Source: Membranipora membranacea
Lineage: Eukaryota; Bryozoa; Gymnolaemata; Cheilostomatida; Membraniporidae
Reading direction: 5' to 3'
DNA: 64,000 bases
Assembly (NCBI GenBank): GCA_914767715.1
Contig: OU612065.1
Location: 4,712,001-4,776,000 of the forward strand
Position 1 is the first letter of the stretch. Each line of letters starts with the position of its first letter. The position numbers and the translations under genes are program-made. This document shows, one piece after another, positions 1 to 10,626 of the stretch. The notes beneath the pieces are model-generated. The model saw only the letters and a program-made list of their open reading frames with translations, did not search any database and was not told where the DNA came from.

Positions 1-1
1 C

Positions 2-913
2 AAATGCAAGGAGGTAGAATGCACTGGCACCATTGGCAATGGGAGGAAGAAAGTCTACAAAACACTCTGGATCAGTTGTGATGCCTGTGCAGTGTGGTAC
101 CACGCTATATGTCAGGATCTACAAAATGCTGATGCCAATAGCATAAAGAAACTGGCAAATCACGGTGTCCGATGGTATTGTGAAACCTGTATTGCTAAAA
201 AATGTGAGGGAGATACAGTAGGTAATACTTCTCTCCATCATAAAACCACCATAAACAAATTGGATGGTATTGAAAAGGCCATCAAGGAGATGCAAAAATC
301 CTACTCTGCAGCACTCCAAACAAACACCGAACAAATAGCACAGCTGAAAGAGAACTACGCACAGGTTGTGCAAAAATCAGCAAAACAGATAGAAATGGCA
401 ACCGTATCAAATGAAAACACAGAAAAGATGTTACGACGACAACAACAGATGAATGAAGCGGAGTCGAGGAAGCTTAATGCCATAATATATGGTATCAATG
501 AAGAAGAATCACCGGTGCTTGACCAAGTTAAACAGTTCATGACACGGGAGTGCTTTAAAAAGTCTAACCCCCCAGTCATGGCCATGAGACTCGGGCGTAA
601 AAGCAGTGATGAGGACGAAAACAGAAAACCCAGGCCCATAAAACTAGTATTCGAAAATGAGTCCTCAAAGTGGGACTTTGTGAAGCGTGTCAACTCTGGA
701 ACAATGAAACAAGAGAACATATTCTGTAAAATAGATACTAGCCAAGAAGTCAGAAATCAAGAATGGGTGCTGAGAGAGAAAATCCGTGAGCTTAAAGGCT
801 CTGATGTCACAGCCGAATATCGTATTCGGAACCTACAAATAGAACAAAAACAACTTTCGGGAAATTGGGAGCTCCTGAAACCAGAAGTAAAGGAAAAAGA
901 AACGACCATCTAA
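2..913 (+). CDS. LINE ORF1: PHD-type zinc finger plus coiled coil (5' partial)
   Basis: The frame is open from the window edge to TAA at 911-913, so the true start lies upstream. The first part has a Cys/His series that fits a PHD finger: CDAC, then WYHAIC, then WYCETC. A long charged, glutamine- and lysine-rich stretch follows (coiled coil, roughly the middle third). The last third is basic, with LGRKSSDEDENRKPRP leading into an RRM-like region (IKLVFENESSKWDFVKRV), as is usual in ORF1 nucleic-acid-binding proteins. In such LINEs ORF1 packages the element RNA; PHD-bearing ORF1s are known in CR1-like elements. A start at position 92 would be GTG and would cut the finger, so I reject it. The stop lies 2 bases before the ORF2 ATG. 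Confidence 0.8.
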   Translation, partial: KCKEVECTGTIGNGRKKVYKTLWISCDACAVWYHAICQDLQNADANSIKKLANHGVRWYCETCIAKKCEGDTVGNTSLHHKTTINKLDGIEKAIKEMQKSYSAALQTNTEQIAQLKENYAQVVQKSAKQIEMATVSNENTEKMLRRQQQMNEAESRKLNAIIYGINEEESPVLDQVKQFMTRECFKKSNPPVMAMRLGRKSSDEDENRKPRPIKLVFENESSKWDFVKRVNSGTMKQENIFCKIDTSQEVRNQEWVLREKIRELKGSDVTAEYRIRNLQIEQKQLSGNWELLKPEVKEKETTI

Positions 914-915
914 GT

Positions 916-3633
916 ATGCTCTTGGCCAACACAAGATCAGCAAAAGGAAAAACAGCAGTATTACAATCCCTTATAACTGATTTTAACATTGTCTGCCTTA
1001 CTGAGACTCATCTCGACTGTACTATACCCAGTAAATCTGTGATCCCTGAGGCACACAAGGCGGTGTTCAGGAGGGACAGAAACATCAGAGGTGGAGGAGT
1101 CCTCATTGCCATAGATAATGATCTCAACCCATCCGAAGTAAAGATAAACAATACAGATGAGGAAATTATTGCTGTTAAGCTCGACCACAAAGTAATCATC
1201 TGTTGCTATTACAGACCCTGTGTTGCTCTGCAAAACATGAGCAAATTGAGAGCTTCCTTCGAAGAGGTAACCAATCACTACACAGATCATAGGATTATCC
1301 TAATGGGAGACATGAACCTTCCCGAAATAGACTGGGCATCATGCTCCCTAAAACCCAATGCTAGGTACAAACAAACCCATGCAGACTTCCTGACCATGCT
1401 ACAGGAAAACAACCTACAACAGCTTGTTAGACAGCCTACTCACATACATGGCAATATTCTGGACCTGATATGTACCAACACAGAGGGTCTTGTTAAAGAT
1501 GTTGACATAGTGTCTCCAGGTCTGAGCGATCATTTTCTGATCACTGCCTCACTTGACCAAAACAAGCCACAGGTGGCAGAATCAAAGCCAAGAGTAGTCA
1601 AACTATACAGACAAGTAGATTCAGAAGGGTATCGAGACTCCTTGCAAATGGTAGTAGATGAGCTTGCCGAGATGAGAGACCCTGACGAGATGTGGAACCA
1701 CTTCACTGTGAAACTCTCCGACGCCCAGAACTCGCATATACCCACAAAGTCCCTCCCTCCTAAGAATAAGAAATGGCCCGAATGGATGGATAAAGTGACA
1801 CACAAACTAATAGAAAAGCAGAGGAAAACTTGGGGAAAGTACAGAGAAACTGGTGATAAGTTCTACCTTCAGAAATATAGTACAGAAAGGCGTACCAGCA
1901 AACAAGAGTGTCAGCGAAGAAAGAAAGACTACCTCGTCGACAAGATTTGCAAACCACTAGAAAGAGGAAATTCAAAACCCTTCTATAAACATCTAAAACA
2001 TGCCAAATCAAACGACGGACCAAGCATCAGACTGGCTGATAGAAGGGGCATCATCACTGAAGACGAAACACAATGTGCTGAGATTCTGAATGAACACTTT
2101 CAAGCCCAGTTCTGCCCCGACCAACAGTTAGTGCAACCAGAGAGAATGACCACATCAGAGGAGGATCCAATTGAGATCACCACTGAAGGTCTTGTGAAGC
2201 TGATTCAGAATCTGCCAAACGGGAAATCACCTGGCCCAGACGCCATACGTAAACCAGATCTCCTCGTTGATACAGATATGTCAGCCGAATGCCTAAAACA
2301 CATATTCCAAGCATCAATTACAGCTGGACAACTACCCAAGCAGTGGAAGCTGGCATATGTCACACCAATCCATAAAGGGGGTGACAAGGAATCGACCAAC
2401 AACTACCGTCCAATATCGCTCACCAGCATCCCCTGCAAAATGATGGAACACATCATTCTCCACTATCTGAACCAAAAGCTGAATGACTTCCTACACTGCA
2501 GACAGCATGGATTCCGGAGAGGTATGTCCTGCGAAACACAACTCTGTGCTACCTTCCATGACCTCGCCAAAACAGCTGAGTCCTCAAAAACCACACATGC
2601 TGTAGTGCTTGACTTTAAGAAAGCTTTTGATAAGGTCCCCCATGCCCTACTAATGAAGAAACTGAAAGAAGTTCCTGGTATCCACCCTCAGCTGGTTAAC
2701 TGGATACAGGATTTCCTCACCAACAGGAGACAGAGAGTGGTCATCAAAGGTCAGACCTCATCAGAATTATTGGTGACTTCAGGAGTGCCCCAGGGGTCAG
2801 TCCTCGGTCCCATACTGTTTCTGATCTACATCAATGATCTACCGACAGTGGTAAGCTGTAACATTAGCCTATATGCCGATGATACACTGCTCTATCAACA
2901 AGTCACAACTGACGAAGATGCAGCTATATTCCAAAACAACATTGATGCTGTCCACAGATGGTCGGTTCAATGGAAAATGCAGTTCAATGAAAGTAAATGC
3001 CACATGATAGCCTTCGGAGACCAAGAGTTCAAGCCACAATACAAACTGGGCGACACATGCATGGCATGGAACAGTTCCACAAAGTATTTGGGGGTGATGA
3101 TGCAGTCTGACCTAAAGTTTGATCAGCACATAAAACTAAAGAGAGACAGCGCCTCAAGAGCTCTTGGATCCATCAAACACATACTATACAATGCACCCAA
3201 GAAGAGCCGCCTACTGGCATATACCAGCCTATGTCGCCCAATACTCGAATACGCTGATACAGTCTGGGACCCAATGCTCAACAAGGACATTGAATCAATA
3301 GAAATGATTCAACATCGAGCTGTCAGATTTATCAGCTGCCTAAAAGGAAGAGAAAGCGTTACTGAGGCCAGCTCTGAGCTTGGCCTCCAAACACTACAGA
3401 ACAGGAGAAGAAATCACAGGCTAACCCTTCTGATGAAGATCCTTCAAGAAGAGGAGCAACACAGCTCACTAGCTCTCGCATATGATGAAGTATCAAACGA
3501 CAAACAGAACATGACAATGAAAACAAGATCTGCCACCAGAGGCAAACTCAACTCTGTATATGCATCTACAAAAGTCTACTATGGAAGTTTCCTTCCGAGG
3601 ACAATCAGGGACACCAAGGGTACCACAAGTTAA
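916..3633 (+). CDS. LINE ORF2: APE-type endonuclease and reverse transcriptase (905 aa)
   Basis: The start is the ATG at 916, two bases after the ORF1 stop; the frame opens further upstream but without an ATG. The N-terminal third is an APE-like endonuclease: CLTETHLD, GDMNLPEIDW and the SDHF motif near residue 210. The central part is a reverse transcriptase: NNYRPISLTSIPCKMMEHII, QHGFRRGMSCETQL, VLDFKKAFDKVPH, GVPQGSVLGPILFLIYINDL and the catalytic LYADD. The C-terminus ends in FLPRTIRD, common in CR1-like proteins. The family nicks the target DNA and copies its RNA in place. All catalytic motifs are present and nothing is broken. The TAAGTATG junction suggests ORF2 is translated by termination and re-initiation. 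Confidence 0.93.
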   Translation: MLLANTRSAKGKTAVLQSLITDFNIVCLTETHLDCTIPSKSVIPEAHKAVFRRDRNIRGGGVLIAIDNDLNPSEVKINNTDEEIIAVKLDHKVIICCYYRPCVALQNMSKLRASFEEVTNHYTDHRIILMGDMNLPEIDWASCSLKPNARYKQTHADFLTMLQENNLQQLVRQPTHIHGNILDLICTNTEGLVKDVDIVSPGLSDHFLITASLDQNKPQVAESKPRVVKLYRQVDSEGYRDSLQMVVDELAEMRDPDEMWNHFTVKLSDAQNSHIPTKSLPPKNKKWPEWMDKVTHKLIEKQRKTWGKYRETGDKFYLQKYSTERRTSKQECQRRKKDYLVDKICKPLERGNSKPFYKHLKHAKSNDGPSIRLADRRGIITEDETQCAEILNEHFQAQFCPDQQLVQPERMTTSEEDPIEITTEGLVKLIQNLPNGKSPGPDAIRKPDLLVDTDMSAECLKHIFQASITAGQLPKQWKLAYVTPIHKGGDKESTNNYRPISLTSIPCKMMEHIILHYLNQKLNDFLHCRQHGFRRGMSCETQLCATFHDLAKTAESSKTTHAVVLDFKKAFDKVPHALLMKKLKEVPGIHPQLVNWIQDFLTNRRQRVVIKGQTSSELLVTSGVPQGSVLGPILFLIYINDLPTVVSCNISLYADDTLLYQQVTTDEDAAIFQNNIDAVHRWSVQWKMQFNESKCHMIAFGDQEFKPQYKLGDTCMAWNSSTKYLGVMMQSDLKFDQHIKLKRDSASRALGSIKHILYNAPKKSRLLAYTSLCRPILEYADTVWDPMLNKDIESIEMIQHRAVRFISCLKGRESVTEASSELGLQTLQNRRRNHRLTLLMKILQEEEQHSSLALAYDEVSNDKQNMTMKTRSATRGKLNSVYASTKVYYGSFLPRTIRDTKGTTS

Positions 3634-4669
3634 ATCCAAAGACAGCGTCTAGCTGGAAATAAAGTGATGACTGACAACACTAAACAGCATACAGCTGTAA
3701 CCCCCGTTAACCATTAAACACACTGTTAATCATGAGGCACTCCTTTAACTTTTAGTTCCTGAGTGTACGAAGTCTTCAAAGGTATTCAAAGGTACAAGAT
3801 TGATGGCCATTGATCTGACTGATTAATCAATCATCAATGCAATACTATACTCCTTGCTATACTTATAATACACAGGTCTTCTCCACGAATTGGGTCTCTG
3901 GCAATGTTTGACTAGCCAGCCAAATCCAAGTTTTGGAGGAAACCTGTGCACTGACTGAAGTGAAGGAGTCACCTCAGAGAGTGTGACTACTAAAACTATA
4001 ATAATAATATAATAACAATAAATGATAATTATAAGAAGGATAACTTCCACAAAACCAGAGTACATATTACATACTATGGAGAAATAAACATAGTAAACAC
4101 AAATAACTCACCATATTGAGATGCTGCATTTCTCTGCAATGATGCAGATACTTTTCTTGTGAAGTGAGTGGTCATGTTGCCACCACCAAATAACACAGTG
4201 TTAAATCCAGAAAATCTTGCAGGACAGTTAACACAACAAATGTACAGGAAGTTAAAGCACCTGGAAAAAAGTTAGACAGGAGTTGCTTAGATTTAATCAG
4301 TGGTTATAGAGTCAATGTCTATAGCCAATCATCTTGTAGCATAATGTGTGATTATGAATATCTGAGATTAATATTAAAGTGTAAATTCTCCCAATAAATT
4401 TAGTATGTATCATTCCGCAGAGTGATGTTGTTAGGTACAACTGCTGGAAATAGTTAAGCACTTGACATAGTAAAAATCACAAGTTTGGAAAATATTCAAC
4501 AAGCTGTCCCACCCTACATATTTTAAAGAACCCGGGGACGAAATAAAGAGAAGAAAAAAAATTATGTAAAGAAGCCGGTCCTCAAAAAGGTATTCATTGA
4601 TGTGGTACAATTGTTTATTTTCTATTCATCTATTCATACCAATTTGCAAGGAGAATTCATCCTGATTAT

Positions 4670-4707
4670 TAGCCTGTCTTGACAAGCTTTGTTGTCAAGA
4701 CAGGCTA
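4670..4707. mobile_element. TAGCCT-family mini-MITE, 38 bp, with 9-bp target duplication
   Basis: The element is a near-perfect palindrome: 16-bp arms beginning TAGCCTGTCTTGACAA around a 6-base loop (GCTTTG). It is flanked on both sides by CCTGATTAT (4,661-4,669 and 4,708-4,716), a perfect 9-bp direct repeat. Termini and duplication length match the copies at 18,389 and 21,966. Confidence 0.85.
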
Positions 4708-5014
4708 CCTGATTATATACCTTGTTCCGGTTTATCACTTCACTAACATCGATGGTGGCTGATGATGGCTAGTCTGTCTAGTAATTTGTTGGCCATTAAT
4801 TGATTAAACATTCCAGGGTCAAAAATATCGGTATCACCATTACAAGACTCAGTTTTTAGGAGTCTGGGGGATGAGCAGTAGACTGTCAGTGGGAAGGGTG
4901 TTCCGCTGCTTGGCAGTCTTCACGTAGAAACAGGTGTTGGTGGTGCTTCGTGTTTGAGTGTGGAATACAATACTGGTATTGATGTCTTCGGCTGGAGCTG
5001 GTAGCTACTCTGTC

Positions 5015-5386
5015 CTAGCCTTGTCAAGCGGCCACTGGTTTTGGTTTTTTGGGTGGCCTTGTATTTCTCGTTATAGTATCGGTAGTTGTCATCTGCTGTT
5101 TTAGCTCTAATCTTCATCACTTTGAGCTTTGACTTTTTCTCTGTTCAATAGGCAAATAAATTAACTTTGTCATTTATCACATTCAAAATAAATATAAATA
5201 AGTTGATTGCACTAAATATTGCAGTAATAATGTGAAAACATGGCTAAGTTACCAGGAACAGAGAAAAAGTCAAAGCTCCAAAGTGGTGAAGATAAGAGCT
5301 AAAACAGCAGAAGACAACTACCGAGAAATACAAGGCCACCCAAAAAACCAAAAAAACCAAAACCAGTGGCCGTGTGACAAGGCTAA
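5015..5386. repeat. Inverted duplication with arms of about 130 bp and a 111-bp spacer
   Basis: The reverse complement of 5,015-5,144 matches 5,256-5,386 with few substitutions and some short indels (shared GAACAGAGAAAAAGTCAAAG and AGAGCTAAAACAGCAGA). Both arms can be read as KIRAKTA(E/D)DNYR, but the right arm soon shifts frame and no gene context exists. It could be a foldback element or an inverted local duplication. No terminal duplication was seen. Confidence 0.75.
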
Positions 5387-6055
5387 CTCTGTCCATATAC
5401 CTACCCAGTATGCTGCTCTCACTGAAGTGATACTGTCTGAATCTCTGATGCTAGTGACTTGCCCAGTAAATTAACTGCCCTAGCTAGAACAAGTTTTCCC
5501 CTAACTAAGAAACTTCTAACTTAACTGAGCCTTATCCAATGAATTCCCCCCTTTCGCATTGCTCCATCTTTAGGACTGATCTGATCCAGCTTTATCAATG
5601 TCTCTCATTGCTTGTTAGAGCAGGAACCAAGACCAAGGCGTTAGTTAGGTGGGACATGGTGTCTTTGATTTTGCTGAGCTTTTTAACAATTACAAGGTAC
5701 TGTTCCTGTGCTGTCTGTCCTCTAGTCTTGTTTATTGTTTGAGAATAACAAACAAATGTCTGGTGACACCTCCATTTTATCAATTTGAACTAAGATAATT
5801 GAATATAATTCATCAAGACTTCTCAGTGTGCTATATTCCCCTGTTACTCCTTGCTATAAGCATGAGGGAGTAAAAAAACAAGGATCTTCTAGTTGAAAAT
5901 TGGGTTACCTAAAGTTCTTAGTCCTTAGGAGTAAGGTATGTGAAGGGTATGCAGTCTCTGTGTATGTCACATCCATATGTGATTTTCTCTATGATTTTAT
6001 TCTCTTATACCAGGTACAAACATCATCTTGATGCTCTATTTCTTTCTACAATAAC

Positions 6056-8263
6056 ATGAGGGTACAACTTCAATGGGTTGTATCGAATTTTTCCAGACTC
6101 TACCATCCCTCTCGCAGACTTTCTACAGTACCAGCTATACCTGTTCAGGTAAGATGGCCACTAAAAATCCATGAATGTACCAGCCCTTAAATCAGAAAGT
6201 GAATGGGATCAGAAAAAAAAAACATTTTATGACATGGTTAATTTTTCAACCATTTATCACATTTGAAATGGAATATGTGGCCTGTACTCAGTACCTCGTA
6301 CTTAATTTTTGTCGGCTTATTCAAAGCATTAACACTACTTACCTACTTACTTTACCTATTTTGCTCTTTACTTACAGCAGAATAAATGTGGAATATTGAG
6401 ATCTAGATTGTGCACATGTAGGTGTTACAGCTCACAAGCCACTGATAAATCTAAGAAATCTGTAAGTTTTATCAACTTAATTGTATAAGCTGCTTATAAA
6501 CTAAGTTTAGCAGCTGGAACTAAGAATTGTCATGTATATGGACTGTAAAAATATTAAGTTGGTGTTATCGTTTTCATCCCAAAATACTTGAGAAGTCGTA
6601 TTGTTAAGTCCATAATCACATAATGGGTCATAGTTCATTTTATTCAACATCTGTTCATAAGCCAATTGCTTTTTGTGATATTCATTTCTCAGCTTGTCAA
6701 CATCACACCATTTAGCGTACTTGTGTCTGGGATAGCTGTGGCAGGCATGTATGGATCTTACTTGTGGCTTCAAGATGAAATAAAAGTCGGTGAGTTTTCT
6801 TGTTCCAAACTTAATCTCCTCACAACTCATGTTGATTGATGCTAGTGGTTGCAATTTTTACCATCATATATCAAATCAATAAAACTGCTGTATGAGCGAC
6901 AAAAAACTGATGTAAAATAAATGTATCTCTATCTGGCAGAAATTGAAAGATTATTGTATTGGCATGTCACAATATAGTCTGTTTACTTCAAAACTTTGAC
7001 ATCTTTTATGACTGTATTTCAGAGCAATCAAATAACAAGTTGCAGGGGTTTCAAGATGCAGGAATGGGCATCAAGCCCTGGAAATTGACAGACCAGTATG
7101 GCAAGAAGAGATCTATCACAGATTTCAAAGGCCAGTGGGTGATGATCTACTTTGGTTTCTGTCACTGTCCAGATATCTGTCCGGAAGAGTTGGAAAAGCT
7201 AGTGGATGTAGTTAAAGGCATTGGTATGTGCCTCATCTACAGCTCTCTACCTTTCTGTTTCTAAGTTTACATTTGCTGTGTGTGATCAGGCGTGTGTGCA
7301 AAAACACATTATATATTACAGTAGTAGAGGTTCATTCTGATATCTAAATGTGCAGGAAAATGATTTTATGCTACTGTGATATCTCTTCTCTGTGATTTCA
7401 GATGCTGATAAGTCAGTCCCCGATATACAACCTATATTTGTAACATTAGACCCAGAAAGAGACACGGTTGAATACATGAACAAGTACTGTAAAGGTAGGT
7501 ACTTTGAAGCATGACTCAGTTTTAACACAAACATATCGGTTATACTGTGTCATCACTCATTACTGTAACATATCCTATGGGTTTCAGTTTATACCAAATC
7601 TCAATTGATACCTCCCTTCTTTTTATGGCCTGTTACAGAGGACCAAGAGTTTTTTTGTGGTCTTTTTTATTTCACAACTAGAAGTTGTATTGAATGTTGA
7701 GTTGTCCAATCAACATCAAGAGGTACATAACTCCTGTTCAAGAGTTCAATTTTAGAACTTTATTGATATACACAGTGGTATGAATCTTATTATGTGTAAT
7801 TTTAGACTTCTCAACGGAGATATTGATTACCAAACGTACTATGACCTGCTTGTTATTTTTCATTCTAGATTTTTCAACGAAGCTAATTGGTTTGACCGGA
7901 ACTAGTCAAGAAATTGCAGATGTCGCCAAATCCTACAGAGTTTATTATGGCTTTGGTGATAAAGACAGTGATGGTGATTATATAGTGAGTACCAACCCAA
8001 CACCCCACCATTACAGTTTTATAAGTCACACTAATCATGATTTACCTGATCTTGACCTAACATTGAATGTTTAAACATTGATCAACCGCAATCTGTTGAC
8101 ATTCTTACAGGTTGACCATACAATATACATGTACCTGATTAATCCTGATGGCCAGTTGATGGATGCCTATCAACGTAGATGTAAAGTTGATGAGATTGTA
8201 CAGGGTTCCACAGAGTATATGAAAGAGTATCGGAAACTCAGAAAAAGGTATGCAGTCAAGTGA
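6056..8263 (+). CDS. SCO1: SCO1/SCO2 mitochondrial copper chaperone (7 exons, 278 aa)
   Basis: Exons are 6056-6148, 6378-6461, 6693-6789, 7023-7223, 7402-7494, 7869-7984 and 8111-8263; all introns are GT-AG and the phases join in frame. Residues 1-59 are rich in Arg and Ser with few acids, a likely mitochondrial presequence. Residues 66-85 form one membrane span. The thioredoxin-like copper domain follows: C140-P-D-I-C144 in [14 protein letters not shown], the [12 protein letters not shown] strand, YRVYYGFG, and ligand His231 in [12 protein letters not shown] proteins deliver copper to the CuA site of cytochrome c oxidase in the inner membrane. Cys138, two residues before the CxxxC motif, is extra; this position is usually Thr. 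Whether it is SCO1 or SCO2 cannot be decided, because many invertebrates have a single gene. Exon 2 has a tandem CAGCAG acceptor, so a one-residue splice variant is possible. Confidence 0.95.
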
Positions 8264-8645
8264 TATCAGAGCTTTTTCCATAGTTGGATTTGTTCACCCT
8301 GTTAATGACGGCATAAATGGGTTACCACCCCTTCGTCCAGACTTTTGTCGTCATTGGACAATATATGTTTGTACCAAAAACTGATCTTAATCGAATGGTA
8401 CCATCATTTTTATAGCACATTTTCAACTTTTAATTTTATTGTCTATTGATGTTTTCCATATTCTTCATCCACTGTAGTTGGATGTGGATAGAGGTGTGTG
8501 TAAAACGCTCAATAAGTTATGGTGTTTATGATGACTCAATTCAAATATTATTTTTCAACAAATGATCATACCACAAATGATGCACTACCCCCATTGGTAA
8601 ACATCAAGTAAATACTGGTCCAGATAACAAGCTACTTTCATAAAG

Positions 8646-8651
8646 AATAAA
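8646..8651 (+). promoter_or_regulatory. Candidate poly(A) signal of the SCO gene
   Basis: AATAAA lies about 380 bases after the SCO stop codon, on the same strand, and is the first clean copy of the hexamer downstream. Confidence 0.45.
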
Positions 8652-10626
8652 ATCAAGAATTAAATCAAGCATTGGCTTCTCTTATTTGGTTTGTGTCACA
8701 GGACAGGACAATAATGATGAGGTAGTGTAGAAGTAATGAATAAAATCACCTGTCTATTCTCGCCATGCCTGGTCTACCGCCTCCCTGTCTGGTGACTTAC
8801 TCAGATAAAATTGGCCAGTGTTGATTTTCTTTCTCTCGCAAATGACAAATATTAATTATTTTCTTGCACCGTTTCGTTGGCACTACTCATGACAAATGCT
8901 TCCTCCATAAAGGATTTAGTTTGCCAAAGAGAACCAAATAAATCTTCAAAACTGAGGAATTTAGTTTCATCGTCTGGCCTCCAACCCAATGTATTCACAT
9001 ACAGGTCATCAGTTCCAGATCAAGAAATATCTGTGCAAAAGATATCTTGAGCTACTATAACAATATTAAGAGTAAACTGATGCTTTTGATGCCCTTATGA
9101 AATTATTAACTGGCCTGATCCAAGACAGGATTGCAGGGTTTCAGATTTATCCCCACAGACAATGGTTGGTGACAACACACACATAGCATCTCATGACACT
9201 ATAATAGCATTACTGTATGCTTTATTTTAGAGAGAAAAGCTAAATCATAAAAAACAAACATTTATTGAAAAAAGCAGCTCTAACCATCAACCTGTCACCC
9301 TCAATAATCACATCAGTGAAATCTGACAGTATTTATGCATTTTCTAGTCTTTCTGACTGAGATAAAAAAAATTATTTGACAGATTCAGATTATCAGCCAA
9401 CTGACGGTCACTGCTGAATGATCTTCTGACATATATGCCTATCTACATCGTCAATTTAGTGAGTTATTGTTATATTTGCACAACTCCTGGTACCTTTTCA
9501 GATATGTCTCTGTCGTGATGAGGGCAGCTTACTGTTATCAAGTCATTTACATGTGTAAAGGGGTTTGCTATGTTACAATATTCAAATATGTTACCTACAT
9601 CAAAGAGTAACGCTATTACTCTTTGCCTACATAGACTTAATAATAATGATAGTAAGATCAATGAATTTTTATTTTCTATCAACTACTAGTATCCAGCATA
9701 CTATTTAGTATGAGTATTTAGTATCTTTGATAATACTATGATTTCTGTAGTTGCCTATGGTTTGATTTTTTGTGAATGAAATTAAAAATTAGGATTTTAT
9801 TTTGCTCTGTTATGGAGTCGGTCTATTGGTCTTGTTTATTGCAGATCACGATTAACAATTGAAAAGACGGAATCTCTGCACAGTACGACCCATATTTGTT
9901 GAACACATTATTCATCAAGAGACAGTTACAAATATAAAAAAAGTTTCAAAGGTGAGTTTAAAATCGTTAAAATCGTGCGACAATAGCTTCTACTTGCAGC
10001 CGTCTACGTACATTGCCATGCCATTATCTTTTCCAGAAAAATAGGAAGGTATTTATGAGATCTATCGCCAATCCTGAACGTCGATGTAACCCAGTTTACC
10101 TATGGCTAATCTTTACTGTTAGAGCTTATAACTACTTGGGTTTCACTATGTTTACGATTGCAGAAAGATCTCCCTAAGCTGGCCTTGTCTATGAAGAAAA
10201 TCAGTTGTTTATAATAAAAGTGTCTCATTGGGAAGTCATTAAAGAATTGTCTGACCAAGTATCAAGTGGAAAATATCTCAGGATTTACAATTGTTTGATT
10301 TTAAAAACAGGCCCACTCTGGTAGTACGTCACCACAATCACCTTCTATACTTAGTTGATGAACTGTTTGCATTTCATCCTCCAGATTTTCTCTAACAAGC
10401 TGATTTTCTTACTCGAGCCAATGGTGAGGTTGCTGACAATGTTGAGTTTGAGATACAACTTTGGTGATAGAGTTGGGGGTAGTGTCTACATGGTGAATGT
10501 TAACCTCAACACAGGTTCCTACTTTCTTCCCAATCTCCCAATACTAGTGTAAAATGTGAATGCTAAATACATGAGATACGACTCTCTATACTAAGATGGT
10601 TATGTAACAAAATGCTTTCACGGTTG
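8652..10626. other. Intergenic region between convergent SCO and SLC22-A genes
   Basis: No gene was recognised. Around 10,383-10,470 a short plus-strand stretch reads like protein (ANGEVADNVEFEIQLW then stop) behind a possible acceptor, but it has no partner exons. The SLC22-A 3' UTR must lie in the right part. Confidence 0.5.

Larger units (their letters stand above)
1..3800 (+). mobile_element. CR1/L2-like non-LTR retrotransposon (LINE), 5' end cut by the window
   Basis: Two adjacent ORFs (a zinc-finger/coiled-coil ORF1, then an endonuclease plus reverse transcriptase ORF2) are followed by a short 3' region. There is no LTR and no clear poly(A) tail. Near 3,775-3,797 the decamer TTCAAAGGTA occurs twice in tandem, which resembles the short 3'-terminal repeats that CR1/L2-type elements carry, so the element probably ends at about 3.8 kb. 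No stop or frameshift interrupts either ORF, so the copy is probably young. The clade assignment rests on domain order and motif style only; a Jockey- or Rex-type placement is not excluded. Confidence 0.9.
3801..6055. other. Intergenic region, repeats only
   Basis: No coding exon with splice sites or a recognisable product was found. It holds a 38-bp palindromic mini-element (4,670-4,707) and an inverted duplication of about 130 bp (5,015-5,386), both listed separately. The rest is AT-rich sequence without obvious structure. Confidence 0.6.

Noticed and set aside
92-100. Start of LINE ORF1 at position 92
   Set aside because: The codon is GTG and the zinc-finger cysteines lie upstream in the same open frame; the real start is outside the window.
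865-915. Upstream start of LINE ORF2 overlapping ORF1
   Set aside because: The codon at 865 is TTG; the first ATG in frame is at 916, next to the ORF1 stop.
10355-10552. 65-codon plus-strand frame in the SCO to SLC22-A gap
   Set aside because: Protein-like for about 16 residues only, in a different frame from the long one, then a stop; no neighbours.
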